Part shown: positions 51,140 to 62,033 of the stretch, piece by piece
Layout of the letters: every line of letters starts with the position of its first letter
Position numbering within the stretch: the first letter of the stretch is position 1
Source: Taeniopygia guttata
Lineage: Eukaryota > Chordata > Aves > Passeriformes > Estrildidae
DNA: 64,000 nt
Assembly (NCBI RefSeq): GCF_048771995.1
Contig: NC_133026.1
Span: 103,757,001-103,821,000 of the forward strand
Direction: 5' to 3'
The notes under the pieces: model-generated
Database searches by the model: none
The model's input: the letters and a program-made list of their open reading frames with translations, nothing else
Told to the model about the DNA's origin: nothing
Position numbers and translations under genes: made by a program

Positions 51140-51675
51140 TTCCAGAGATCATTTTCTTCAAGGTGATCAAGGGAATTTTTTTTTTTCCACAGTGGCTAGC
51201 AAAGGGATTAATAACGCAGAGATGTTTTTGCTTTGTTTGCTTTTGTTCATAGCTGAGCAAGGCTTATGGAAGGCCAAGGTCTTTCCTGCTTTTCATACTG
51301 CCATGATGGCAAGGAAGTTGGGAGTGCCTGGGAGGCTGGGAAGAGGCACAGCTGGAACAGGTGGCCCAAACCAACCAAAGGAATATTCCAGACCATATGA
51401 CACGATCCTCAACATATAAAATGAAGGCAAGGAGAAAGGTTTTTTTCGAGTGATGGCTTTTGTCTTCCCAAGTCACTGTCATGCATGATGGGTCCTGCTC
51501 TCCTGGAGATAGCTGAACACCTGCCTGTGTGGCTTTTCCCTATCCTATGAAACTGTCTTTATCTGAAACCTTGAATTTTCCAGCTTTTACTCTTCCAATT
51601 CTCTCTCTAGTCCTACTGGGGAATGAGTGATCAGCTGCATGGGGCATGATTGATGGCTGAGATTAAAACATGACC
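51140..51675 (+). mobile_element. Old solo LTR of a bird endogenous retrovirus
   Basis: The order of blocks matches a common avian ERV LTR: 'gagcaaggcttatggaaggc', 'gaggctgggaagaggcacag', 'ctggaacaggtggcccaaac', 'caaaggaatattccagacc', TATA box TATAAAAT at 51415-51422, then 'cttcccaagtcactgtcat', 'cctggagatagctgaacac', 'aaactgtctttatctgaaac' and an end near 'gattaaaacatgac'. It shares the U3 and 3' block arrangement with the LTR at 61406-62028 but differs in the middle, so it belongs to a related but distinct subfamily. The 5' end is poorly defined and no target-site duplication is apparent. No internal retroviral sequence follows. Frames through it (51099-51419 plus, 51264-51482 minus) are artefacts. 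Confidence 0.85.
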
Positions 51676-54600
51676 CCTGATAGAACCATCACACCCAGTC
51701 ATTCCTGCTTCCCAGGATGCTGTCTTTGGACAGCTTTTTCCAGCATTGAAAAAGCATTTTCTTGAATGCATCTTCTTATTCTTCTAAAAATAATAATATT
51801 AAATGCATCATTACCATGATGATCATCAGTATTTTACAACAGTAATTGCAAAATATTCCAAGGAATTGGCTTGAAAAAAGCTATCATGTTTATAAAGTGA
51901 AATTATCCATAATAAGTCTCTAGCCATCACAGGAGCAGCAGCCTCTGAGATCCTTTGCTCTGCTGTTTTTTTGAGGGTTGCTTACTGACTCTCAACACCT
52001 TTACTGAAAAAAACGAAGTCTTTGATAGGCATCGTTGACAGAAATTTTTTTTTTTCAAAAACCAGCTTCTATACTTAAAAAGGCCATTCCAAAATAATGG
52101 TATTCACAATCCAACTGTTCTTTATTTACAGAGAGAGTCAATAGCATTTCTAGAATGATTTCAGTAATTTATGGGTACTAGATTTGATTTAATATTCACA
52201 TTTTTAGTTAAAAATAGTAATATTTAAATCTGACAGAGAAAAACAATAACTATTTCCATATTTTCTTCTTCCTATTTTCTTTATTGGATTACCAAGAGAG
52301 TGACCATATTGGTGAAAGGGGAAAACTGACTGTTAAGCCTGTTCACCCAGGTTGACTGAAGCAAAAAGAAATCTTAGCCATTTACAGGATAATTTTTTTC
52401 CTAAGCATAGCATGAACTCACTGTTTTTCTCCTAAGGAAGGGGCTGGAAGCCTGCTGAATTATGAATTGCCTGCTCAAGTATTAACTTCAAGAGGTTAGT
52501 TTAATTTCATGTTTCAGAAGACCTACTGAAGACTTTAATTAATTTTTATTTATTAGCATGTTAGTGTCATAATATAGTTCAATGAAATAAATTATACTAA
52601 TTAATTGTTTCCCCAGAAAAAATTCACAAAGGTGATTAGCATTAACATGAACTTTTCCCACACTAAAGCACAGTAAATATCTCTTCCAAATTCCTCAATA
52701 CCTATTCATCCATTTAACTTATTCTTTGCCAACTTTTCATAACCCATGAAAAATTCAAAATTTTGTTACCTTTAATATTTTTCAAATATTACAACAGAAT
52801 GATCTTTTAAACTTTAAATTTGAAGAGATCACCCCCCATACACAATATTTTTTCTTAATGAATGTGAAAACTGAAGAATTCTACAGCTATTGTAACAGTC
52901 ATCCCAAGACAATAATTTATCTTACCTCTGTTCCCTATAATTCAACATCTAAAACAAATTCTGCTGTAGGTTTTCTTTTAATGCCAATAGCTTTGGCTAC
53001 TATATTTCTATCCAGCTTCTTAGAATTATACTGAAATGCCACAGTTTGTTAGAAATGTTGGGTTTTTTTCTGCATGGGAAATTTTGAGTTTTAATTTAAA
53101 AAAAAGGAAATGTAAAAAGAAACAAGGAAAAAAGAAATATCAATATGTTAAAATGCTGCCATTAACTTTGAGATTTCTAGTGTCACTTCTCTGTGCTTCT
53201 TTGGTTTATTTGGTTCTTTTTTTGGGGGGGAGGCACGTGTGTATATAGATCAGTCTTACAGGATGAAAAGTCTTCTCTAATACGTCCCTCTCCAAAAATG
53301 TTATCCCACTCAAGCTGTGTTGGGCAATGCAGCACAGTGGAAGGCTCTGGTGAGTGCAAGTAAGAGCATAAAAGCACAAAAGTCTCCAAAATGTAATTCC
53401 CAGCAGGTACTGATGAAGCTCTTATGAACTGTCCTGTGCAGGTTCCCTTTTGTGACAAACACAAAACAGTTTCTCTTGAAGAACTTTTCAGTAGAGCAAA
53501 TTCCACAACCTAATTGTACCAAAAGCCAGATAATGTAGTACATTGACAGACACAGACCACAAATAGGCGCCAATAATTAAAGTTTGTAAATAAAGGCCAG
53601 AGAGGTGTTGAATGCAATTCAGTTGCATGGCTAGCACGGCATTTGTTGACAGGTTCAGCTATGTAGGAAAGCCATTTTAAATTCATCTACACTCGGGAGA
53701 CACCTACCCTAAAAACATCAGTGCATAGGAGATCTCTCTTCACTGTAGCAATGGATACAACACAGTGGGAGGAATGATGCTGTGAGAACATCTCGGTCTG
53801 TAACTGCCAGTGGAGTGCGCTTGGCATGGGAACAGGACTAAAAAAATACAGGGTAGGGGGGATAGGACATGCTTTGTGTTTCAATGTTGAAATGTAATAT
53901 GGTTTTTAAAAACTCCCCACAGCAGGGGAGAGATGCCTGCTATCTGTGCCTTTACAAGAAGGACAGAGAGGAAAGCCAGGACACTTTTTATAGGAGGTTT
54001 GTGGCATATAGAGCTGGGACCAGGTGACCAGGACCCATAAAGCAAAATGCATTAAAAGCAAATGATCAAAAAGGCTCCACTACATCAGTAATACATATTT
54101 GCATGTTTATACATAGACTTCTTCCTTATCTACTGGGACAAATTTAGGAACATGTTTAATTCCTAAAATGCAACACAGATGTTGTAAGTGCAGATCTTAA
54201 TCTGGACTTAAGTGCAGTACCATACACTGCTTTTAAATGAGCTACAAGGTATTTAAAATGCTAAATGCTACCCCTGGAAAAAACCACTTCCTTACTGTAG
54301 TGTCAGGGAGTATTAAATTACCATTGGATTATCCTACAATTCAGATTACTGTTTAGATCTTGGATTTATGTTTTCGCTTTATTGATTTTTCACACTGTTG
54401 CCACTAGAGCTTGCTACAATGCAATCAGATAGATTTTAATATATCCATTTCAAATCAGCAATGTAGATATCAAATTTCCAAACCTTCACCCTTTAATCTT
54501 CAAATTAAAGGAAGGATTTACATGTGTAAGGAAGGTAATTTCAAAGTGGCCATCAGATAATTGCATAAGGTTGTTGTTAGGTGTTTCTCGGTATTTGCTT

Positions 54601-57600
54601 TGAGAATCCTATTAGTCTGAATTTAGGAGACAAGCTGAGAGACTTCGACACAAGCATATTCTACCATATTATGCCACTCTGTTAAAATCCAATTATTTAA
54701 TAAAATGAGGCATTTTTAGCTGGGCTTTCATTTTAAAAAAGCAGGGACAAAGTTTTAACAATGTCAAAATAACTAAGTTTGACATTTTTGGTGAAGGTTT
54801 TTCAGTTTTTGCTTGGTAAAACTTTTTTTCATTTTAAAATTCTGGGTTTTTTTTCATAACAAGTTAACATTGTAAAGTCGAACAGTAAAATAAAATTGTT
54901 TCAATTACTAGAAAAACATATATTTTTCTGCACAACACTCCTGGACTTTTTGTTTCAGATCTAAATTTTAAAAGTGCATCTGGAACTAGGTTGTATTTCA
55001 AAATCCATGGATTATTGGCAAACTGAAGTACTCTATCATTTACACCACTATTTCTGTGATAAAATTTTTTAAGTCATTAAATATGAGAGGGTATAAAATA
55101 AGATAATTTTCTCATCAAAACTGTAAGTCTGCACCAAATCTCAACTTCAATGAACAATGAACACACCACTTCAGTTTGGAAGAGAAAACCTTGGTGAAAT
55201 CCAAGCTAGGAAGAGATTATTATAACTGTCTCCTTCTATTTTTGGGAACTCTATTTTTCATTGATATCTTCACTCTTGTTTTCAGTGGTCAAAACTATGG
55301 ATCATTCAGTCAGGTGGTTATTTCAGGTCCTGGTACAGCTTAATGACTGAAGCCAACAGCTCTTTCTTAATCTCCTCTCCTGCAGGAGTGAAAGCACAAC
55401 CCAGCTCACTCCCATTTGAGCTTCCCATTAGAAGGAATTTTGTGTGCAAGGGGAAAGATAAAATGGAACCTTGTTCCAGATGAGAACATGGTAGAAGTTC
55501 ATTTTGGCTCCTGTTTTGAAGGCAGCAGTGTGAAAAGGTGATCAATGTTGAAAGATATGAAAATGACAGTGGAACAGGAAGGTATTTTTTCTTTGTCCAG
55601 TGAACTGCTGTGCTGTTGGAGAAACTGACCTAATCAAAATCAAGAGAAAATAAAATTGTTCAAAATCCCCAGAGAAAGGAGGACCCTGTTGAAGGAGGTA
55701 GCTAGAGGACTTACTACAGGAGGCTGCTTTCTTCTGCTTTTTCTCACATGTGCTCTTCCCAGCCTCCACTGCACTATTCAATTCATGTACATGGACTTAA
55801 TGTTTGCTTTAATTCTTACTAACAGTTCAGGGGAGACAAACAAACTCTTTGTTCATTTGCTGGTGCTTTTGTGGTACTTTGCAGTCATCATGAGCTTCCA
55901 CAGTGCTTCAAGCAGGGATCATGGCAGCAGGGCTTTCCCCAGGATATACAGAACCACATTGCTCTTCAATTGCATGTTCCTTAAAGAGTATTTCCATGCC
56001 CTGCTCTACTCATGAGGTTTTTTTCAGTCTTAATATTGTCTACATGTCTCCTTACCACTGAAAAATTCCATTAAAAGAAATTAATTTTTTTTTCCTTAGA
56101 TTCCACTAGACCTGGAATGATGTTCTGTTCAAATAAGACCTTCTATTCTGAGAAAATTACCTGCTTTATTATTTTAATACTGTTAGTTCTATCTTTCTAC
56201 GCATTTTTTTTACTGCTTCACTCTCTTTTTTTTTGTCAGGGACCTTTATGGGGTACTGACTTCAGGTTCTAGTGAGGCACAGGGTTTATTTTTCTTCTGT
56301 TTCTTAGCTGAGAAGATAATCTAAAATAAAATAAGGTGACTTGTTTTTACTCTTCAGTATTCTGGTAATTTTATGAATTTACTTGCAGTACTCTGCACCA
56401 TTATTTCAGGAGTAACATAATTAAGCTCAGGGAGTCTTAGTTGGAAGGATACATTGTTTCTTTGGAAAGGAAGAAAATGTTTACTTCCAAAATCCTGCTG
56501 GGTCTCCTAATACTTATGTTTGGATGTCTTTTCCTACTCTAAATTCTTTAATCTATGTCTTAAAGCACTCTAAATCTGTGATATTAGATGCACACATCAG
56601 CAATGCAGTAATTGGTTTTTTACAGTCATCAGGCCCAAACTGATGCTATGGTACTCTTTTCCTTTTTTTCCTTTTTCAAACATCTTCCAAATCAGGCACT
56701 CTATGTGCTATTTGTGATCCAGCAAGGATGTACAGAAAAAGAGATACCAACAAGAGTTGTCAATGAGTGTATTTAGCATTACTTAAAAATAACTGCTTCC
56801 TTTGCATGCTCCTGTTTTTATGATTTACAAGCTTATAAAAGGAAATATGACTAGAAAAACATATCACATGGGTGAAAGAATCTCTTTCCTGATTCAGGAA
56901 ATGTAGAATGGTGAAAGTGCTGGGCTATATTTACAAGACTTCTTCACTTAGATCATATAAAATAGTCTTCAGTCCTCATGAATATCCTCCAGTCATCCTA
57001 ACTCTGTGCATATGAGGCTGAACACAGGCAGAACTAAATGGATCACTTCATATTAATTTTTCCACCACACTTGCTGTGCAGGATAGCTTGTGCCAGTATG
57101 CTCTCAAGCAAGTTGGAGTTCAGACAGATGCCCTTTTCAATGCAGAAACACATTTTTAATTAGTCCTATGGAAATAAAAGACCACTTAGAGAGGGGACCA
57201 TTGGATTTTAGAGCACTATGTTTTAAATGAAAGACTCATAAAATGTTTTTTACTGAGACTGAAATGCATTAATCCATTGATTTTTACTTTGATCACCAAA
57301 AATCAATGGCACCACTGGTCTGTTTTCTGTATACACATTCTAGCCATATCTGATTTTACCCATTTCATTAATGCAGAAGGTTCTTTTATGTGATGTCTCA
57401 GTATTTCTGAGATACATCTTGTATTTTGAGGGGGAGCTTATAATGCATGTTAGGATGTAGAATGCTTTCAATGGAAATGGACTACAGCACAATTATTTCA
57501 CAAGGTTTTTTCTGCTCCCTCAGATGGGTTTCTATTCTCTAGTGAAAAAAGTCATCCTCAGAAGAGTTAGCATTATGCTCCATGACCTTCAGAGAGCATC

Positions 57601-60600
57601 TTTCTCTTTTTCTATTTCAGTATGCCATCTGTGGAACTAATTTTGGTTATGCAAGGATGTTCCACTAGGAGTATTCTGGACCTCTACTTCATGGCATAGG
57701 ATGCAATCTGATCTGTAAAAAAACAGGCCATGGCTGATTCATATTATTTCATTTGCATGTGGAACCAAACTGTTTGGTGACAGATGAGAGCTATATTTAT
57801 ATGGCGATATTTCAATGACTGATCATGACTTTTTTTTTTTTTAATTTCTAGTTGTTTTTTTTTTTATTTTAAAATATCCTTGTTTAGAAATACAATGAGA
57901 ATAAAAATGATGTTTTGTTTATTATTATTATCATAAAATACTCAGGTTGATTTAGCATAATTTCTTGTCTTTGATTTTTTTTGTTTCTACTCAGCATGAA
58001 TTCTTCTTAAAATTTCAAAATGCTTCATTACACTGAAAGCTATTTTCATACCAGTTCCAGAATCAAATTTATGCTGTGGCCATCAACTGTAATTCATATA
58101 CATTTTCTGGTATTTCATAATTATTTTATTATTTGAAAATTTAATAATAAAACTATATGTACTCCTTCTCCCCCAATATCTCCTGTTGTATTTCACAAAA
58201 ACTAAGCTCCTTTTTTTTTTTTTCCAAGCTGGCTCTATTGGGCTGATATCTTCTTTTACATCTGTTTTGTGGCTATTTGTACTATTTCTGTCTACAGGCT
58301 CCATCACCTTCCTCTTCACAATATTTAGCCTGGTAATGAACTACCAAGTTTATTCCCTGCCCTGAATAGAGAAAATATAGAGAGAATTCTGATGGTTTTA
58401 GGGCAACCTTCATTGAGCATTCCCAGATTCCTTGTTTTAGTTCTAGTAGCTAAGAACACCATGCAATTTTCCCACAGATTTAAAGGAAGACAACAAGAGC
58501 AGGACAAGTTTTCATCGTGATATTCAGTATTAAGTACATGAAACTGCTCTGTCCTGGAAGCAAGGGAGTGTCTTAATTCATCCCACATACTTTTCTTCTG
58601 GAAAAGAGTAAGTCATTACAGCCTCCTGACAAGGCAGCTCAGTACTCCTTATTAAAGAACTGACTGTTTCTTGTTAATATCTTTTTTTTCTCCTGGGGAA
58701 ATAGGAAGTTCCTGAAAGGGAAGGACTAACAACTACAATTCACGCGAAACAAATACAAGGATATCTGCAAATTTTCACAACACTGCTTCAGTGTGCAGTC
58801 TTCTGCCCTTACAGAATTTTTGTTCTAATTGCATCTAATTTTGGCATAATATTTGGTGGTATTAGGACATAGCGTGACACACATGCATGCTCTGTTGGCT
58901 TATTGATGTCCATCTTCAACATTTCCCAGCATAATGTCTCTTGGCTACAGAACAGTCTCACATATTCAGAACAAAAATAATCATCCTAAAACCTAGGCAG
59001 CATGGATGTAGCAACATGACTTCAAATAAAGATAAGGGGTTGTTGATTTCTACATAAAACCCTCAAAACCTTTATCTTATGTTCCTATGATATCCCAATA
59101 TATGACTTAAAATGTTTGTTTCTGAACGAAATGCTGATTATAAAGCTCCCTAAAACCTCCCTGATTATCTGCTTTTGGATTGGTTTTCTTAAGTATTTAA
59201 AATTTTGCATTTTCTTGCAGAAAGATGCAATATTTTACTCTGTGCTTTGATCAGCGACACTGGGGTAACTTCTCCATCTGTTGCAACTTATTGGCTGCCT
59301 TCCCAGGGCATGAGCCCTGTATTTGGAGAGGAGACCCTCTTGGTGATGGAGCTACTGCAGTTTGAAGAGGGCACTGTTTTCTTGCTGCCATGATCCTCTC
59401 CATCCTTTTGCTGACTGGGACCTCTCTGAGTGTTTTACACTGGATTCTAATTAGGCTTGACTATATTAAAGTTCATTTCCCTTTGTTTCTCTGGGGGTTT
59501 TTTGTGTCTTTGCACCTCTGCACATGAGGCATCTCCTCACCGTGTATGCAACAAACCATCATTTACTTCCAGACAGATTACAGAATAAGCTGCTTTACTT
59601 AAAATTATAAACCTCATCTCTTTGGCTCTCTTCTGTCTCTGAATCAGAAGATGTAGCAGAGTTATCACCTGCTCTTAGATTTGCATGCCCTCCCTTGTGA
59701 TTTGCATTGAACGTGACTGTATACTCACTAAAATAGGGCTTTTGTTTTCCCGACTGGTGGTGCTTTACATTTGAACTTGATGGTTGGAGCCCACCTGTAG
59801 TTGAAGTTGCAGACTTCCTGATCTCCTGGTAGAAGTTTCAACTTGTTTCTTTTCTTCTAAGGGTTCTTGTAGAGGTTTGGGGAACAGAATATCAAGACTG
59901 CCCAAGAAGAAACACTCAGGATACGCTAACGAGAAAGTGAGCTACAACACCAGAATCCTAAATCAGGAGCTGAGTACAACATTCTGACCATGAACAATTT
60001 GGATAGCTCAATATCACACAGGAGTTATATTTTAAATAAGATTTTTGTGGTAATATGCTCCCACAAAAGATATTCTTCTTCATTTTTCTTTATTTCTACT
60101 GGAAAGAAGAAAAATGGCAACATTAGTCAGATTCTACAGACCATTATATTCAAAACTCCTTTTTCTTTGAGGAAGGCAAAGGACTTCTGAATGATTTTTG
60201 ATTAGCCTCATTTATAATTTTTGCATTTGATGTCACTGATGTAAAAGCAGGAGCTTTGCATTCTTAGCATGACACACACATCTTGCAAATGAGAATATAT
60301 AGTAAAACCAGGCAAACAGAATATACCACTGAATGGGGTGTGTGGGGATAGGACCATTGCTAATGCTACATAGAGAAAGAGATTGAGAGAGACCACACAT
60401 ATTTTTCAATTACAGAGCAGTTCAGACAGCTTCTGCTCAAGGGGAGTTATGTCCCTATGTATGTGAAAGGGTAAATATTTTGAAAGTCTTGTCTGCCAGA
60501 GATCTGGAAACTAGGTTGCTTTATTTTAAAATCTAAATCTTTTAATCAGCTTATTTTATCTAAATGTTGACTAAAAGTATTCTGGTGTATATTCAGACAG

Positions 60601-61400
60601 GAATACCTAGTTTCTATTTATATTCCCACTAGTATTTCTTCATATTTGCTGTCCAACAAGTCTGTAAAGGAGTGCTTGGGAGATTAGCAGACAAGAATAA
60701 GGCTCTGCCTTTTAAGGCCAGAAGGTCATCTGCAATGTCATGTTAAACCAAAGTCTTAGAAATAACTTTTCTGTGACTTGACACTTAAAAAACTTCTTTG
60801 GGAGAAAAATTATGTAATGAATTACTTCAAATTTGATTTTTTTTTTTTGTTCTAGAATTTTTGACTATTAAAAGTAATTCATGTTAACTTTATGAAAATT
60901 TTCCTATAATACCAAGAAGGGGACAACTAAGACAACTTTGACTACTTTGGGGCCTTTTAGAAAAAAATGACATTTTATCATCACAAAACATTAGTGACTA
61001 CAGAGAAAGTGTCCAGTGTGACCTGTAATTAAGATGCACTTGTATTATAAACTCTGTTAAGGACTGGACTGCTTGAACTAAGCCACAGTCCATGACAGCT
61101 GTCAGTTCTTTTAAAAAATCTTTCTGGAAGCTGCAGATCGGCCAAAGCTTTTCCTAGAAAATATCCTAGATAGGAGGTACTGATCCTAGATATGAAGTCT
61201 GAGCCTGTTCCAGACACTTTTGATGTCTAAGACAATAAATGTTCAAAGACATGGATTGTGGCTCCTGACCAATTCCAAGAAATGCAGTAAGCCATCAAAG
61301 GGAGTGCCAGACCACTGGAACAAGGATCCCTGAGCTTGCCCTGGCTTAAAAGGCAGCTAGAGGGTTTCACATGAGATTGTCATAAAACAGTTTGACTTGT
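51676..61400. other. Long non-coding stretch
   Basis: About 9.7 kb with no recognised gene, LINE or LTR. Features seen are an inverted repeat CCTTTAAT/ATTAAAGG at 54490-54511, a 12-bp-arm inverted repeat at 57274-57309, and poly(T) tracts at about 57830-57865 and 58208-58222. The 53183-53573 and 55318-56015 regions hold several overlapping chance frames without domains. Confidence 0.55.
57274..57309. repeat. Perfect 12-bp inverted repeat, 12-nt loop
   Basis: CCATTGATTTTT at 57274-57285 and AAAAATCAATGG at 57298-57309 are exact reverse complements. CCATTGAT is close to a SOX-type motif in inverted duplicate, but no binding can be shown from sequence alone. Confidence 0.92.
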
Positions 61401-61405
61401 GGATT
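61401..61405. repeat. Target-site duplication, left copy (GGATT)
   Basis: GGATT directly precedes the TG that opens the LTR and is identical to 62029-62033 directly after the CA that closes it. A 5-bp duplication is typical of ERVL-type (class III) and some ERV1 integrations. Confidence 0.88.
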
Positions 61406-61668
61406 TGTCCTTGTCTCATCTGGGATAGGGTTAATTTTTATCTTAGTTGTTGGTACAGTGCTGTGTTTTGAATTTAGCATATATACATAGCAAAATAACA
61501 CACCGATGGTTTAGTTCTTGCTAAATAGTTCTTACTCCAAGTCAGGGACTTTTTGGTTTCCCCTGCTCTGCTACTGAGAAGCTGCACAAGAAGCTGGGGG
61601 GTAACCTAGCCTGGACAGCTGACACAACCAGCCAAAGGGATATTCCATGTCATAGAACTCATGCTCAG

Positions 61669-61677
61669 TATATAAAC
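61669..61677 (+). promoter_or_regulatory. LTR TATA box
   Basis: TATATAAAC lies about 40 bp downstream of the conserved CCAAAGGGATATTCCA block. The same order, with TATAAAAT, occurs in the LTR at 51140-51675. This would be the U3 core promoter, reading rightward. Activity is unknown. Confidence 0.6.
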
Positions 61678-61831
61678 TGGGTGACTTGGCCAGGAGCTAC
61701 TGATTGCTGATCAGGGGTGGGCTAAATATTAGTCAGTGATGAGTGATCATATTGTGCATCATTGGTTTCTCTTGGGTTTTAGTCATCTCTCTCTCTCTCC
61801 CCTTCATTACAATTTTTTTAAATTTTATTTT

Positions 61832-61896
61832 TTTCATTTCATTTCATTTCATTTCATTTCATTTCATTTCATTTCATTTCATTTCATTTCATTTCA
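61832..61896 (+). repeat. (TTTCA)13 pentanucleotide array inside the LTR
   Basis: Thirteen uninterrupted TTTCA units (65 bp) sit between the TATA box region and the poly(A)-signal region of the LTR. Related LTRs, as I recall them, have T/A-rich triplet runs at this place, so a simple-repeat-prone site appears to have expanded with a different unit here. Confidence 0.97.
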
Positions 61897-62028
61897 TTAA
61901 ACAGTTCTGATCTCAACCCAAGAGTTTTACTTTTTTTTCCAATTGTTGTCCCTGCCAGGGGAGTGAGGAGGGGAATGAATGAATGGACTGCCTGGTGCTT
62001 GCTTGCTGGTTGGGGTTGAACCATGACA

Positions 62029-62033
62029 GGATT
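62029..62033. repeat. Target-site duplication, right copy (GGATT)
   Basis: Exact match to 61401-61405, immediately after the LTR terminal CA. Confidence 0.88.

Larger units (their letters stand above)
61406..62028 (+). mobile_element. Well-preserved solo LTR (ERVL-like), 623 bp
   Basis: It starts TGTCCTTGTCTCATCTGGGA and ends GGTTGAACCATGACA, with TG...CA termini that form the short terminal inverted repeat TGTC/GACA. Internal blocks in order are 'agggttaatttttatctta', 'aagtcagggactttttgg', 'gcacaagaagctgggggg', 'ccaaagggatattccatg', TATA box TATATAAAC at 61669-61677, a (TTTCA)13 array, 'attaaacagttctgatctc' (poly(A)-signal region) and 'gtccctgccaggggagtg'. This is a widespread avian ERV LTR type. 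Exact GGATT duplications flank it, and no gag-pol sequence is present, so it is a solo LTR left by recombination between two LTRs. The intact duplication and clear blocks suggest it is younger than the copy at 51140. Confidence 0.93.

Noticed and set aside
51099..51482. Opposed frames of 106 and 72 codons
   Set aside because: They lie mostly inside the non-coding LTR at 51140-51675.
59205..59393. 62-codon frame just after a TTTTCTTGCAG acceptor-like site
   Set aside because: No good donor and no recognised protein similarity. Such sites are common by chance.
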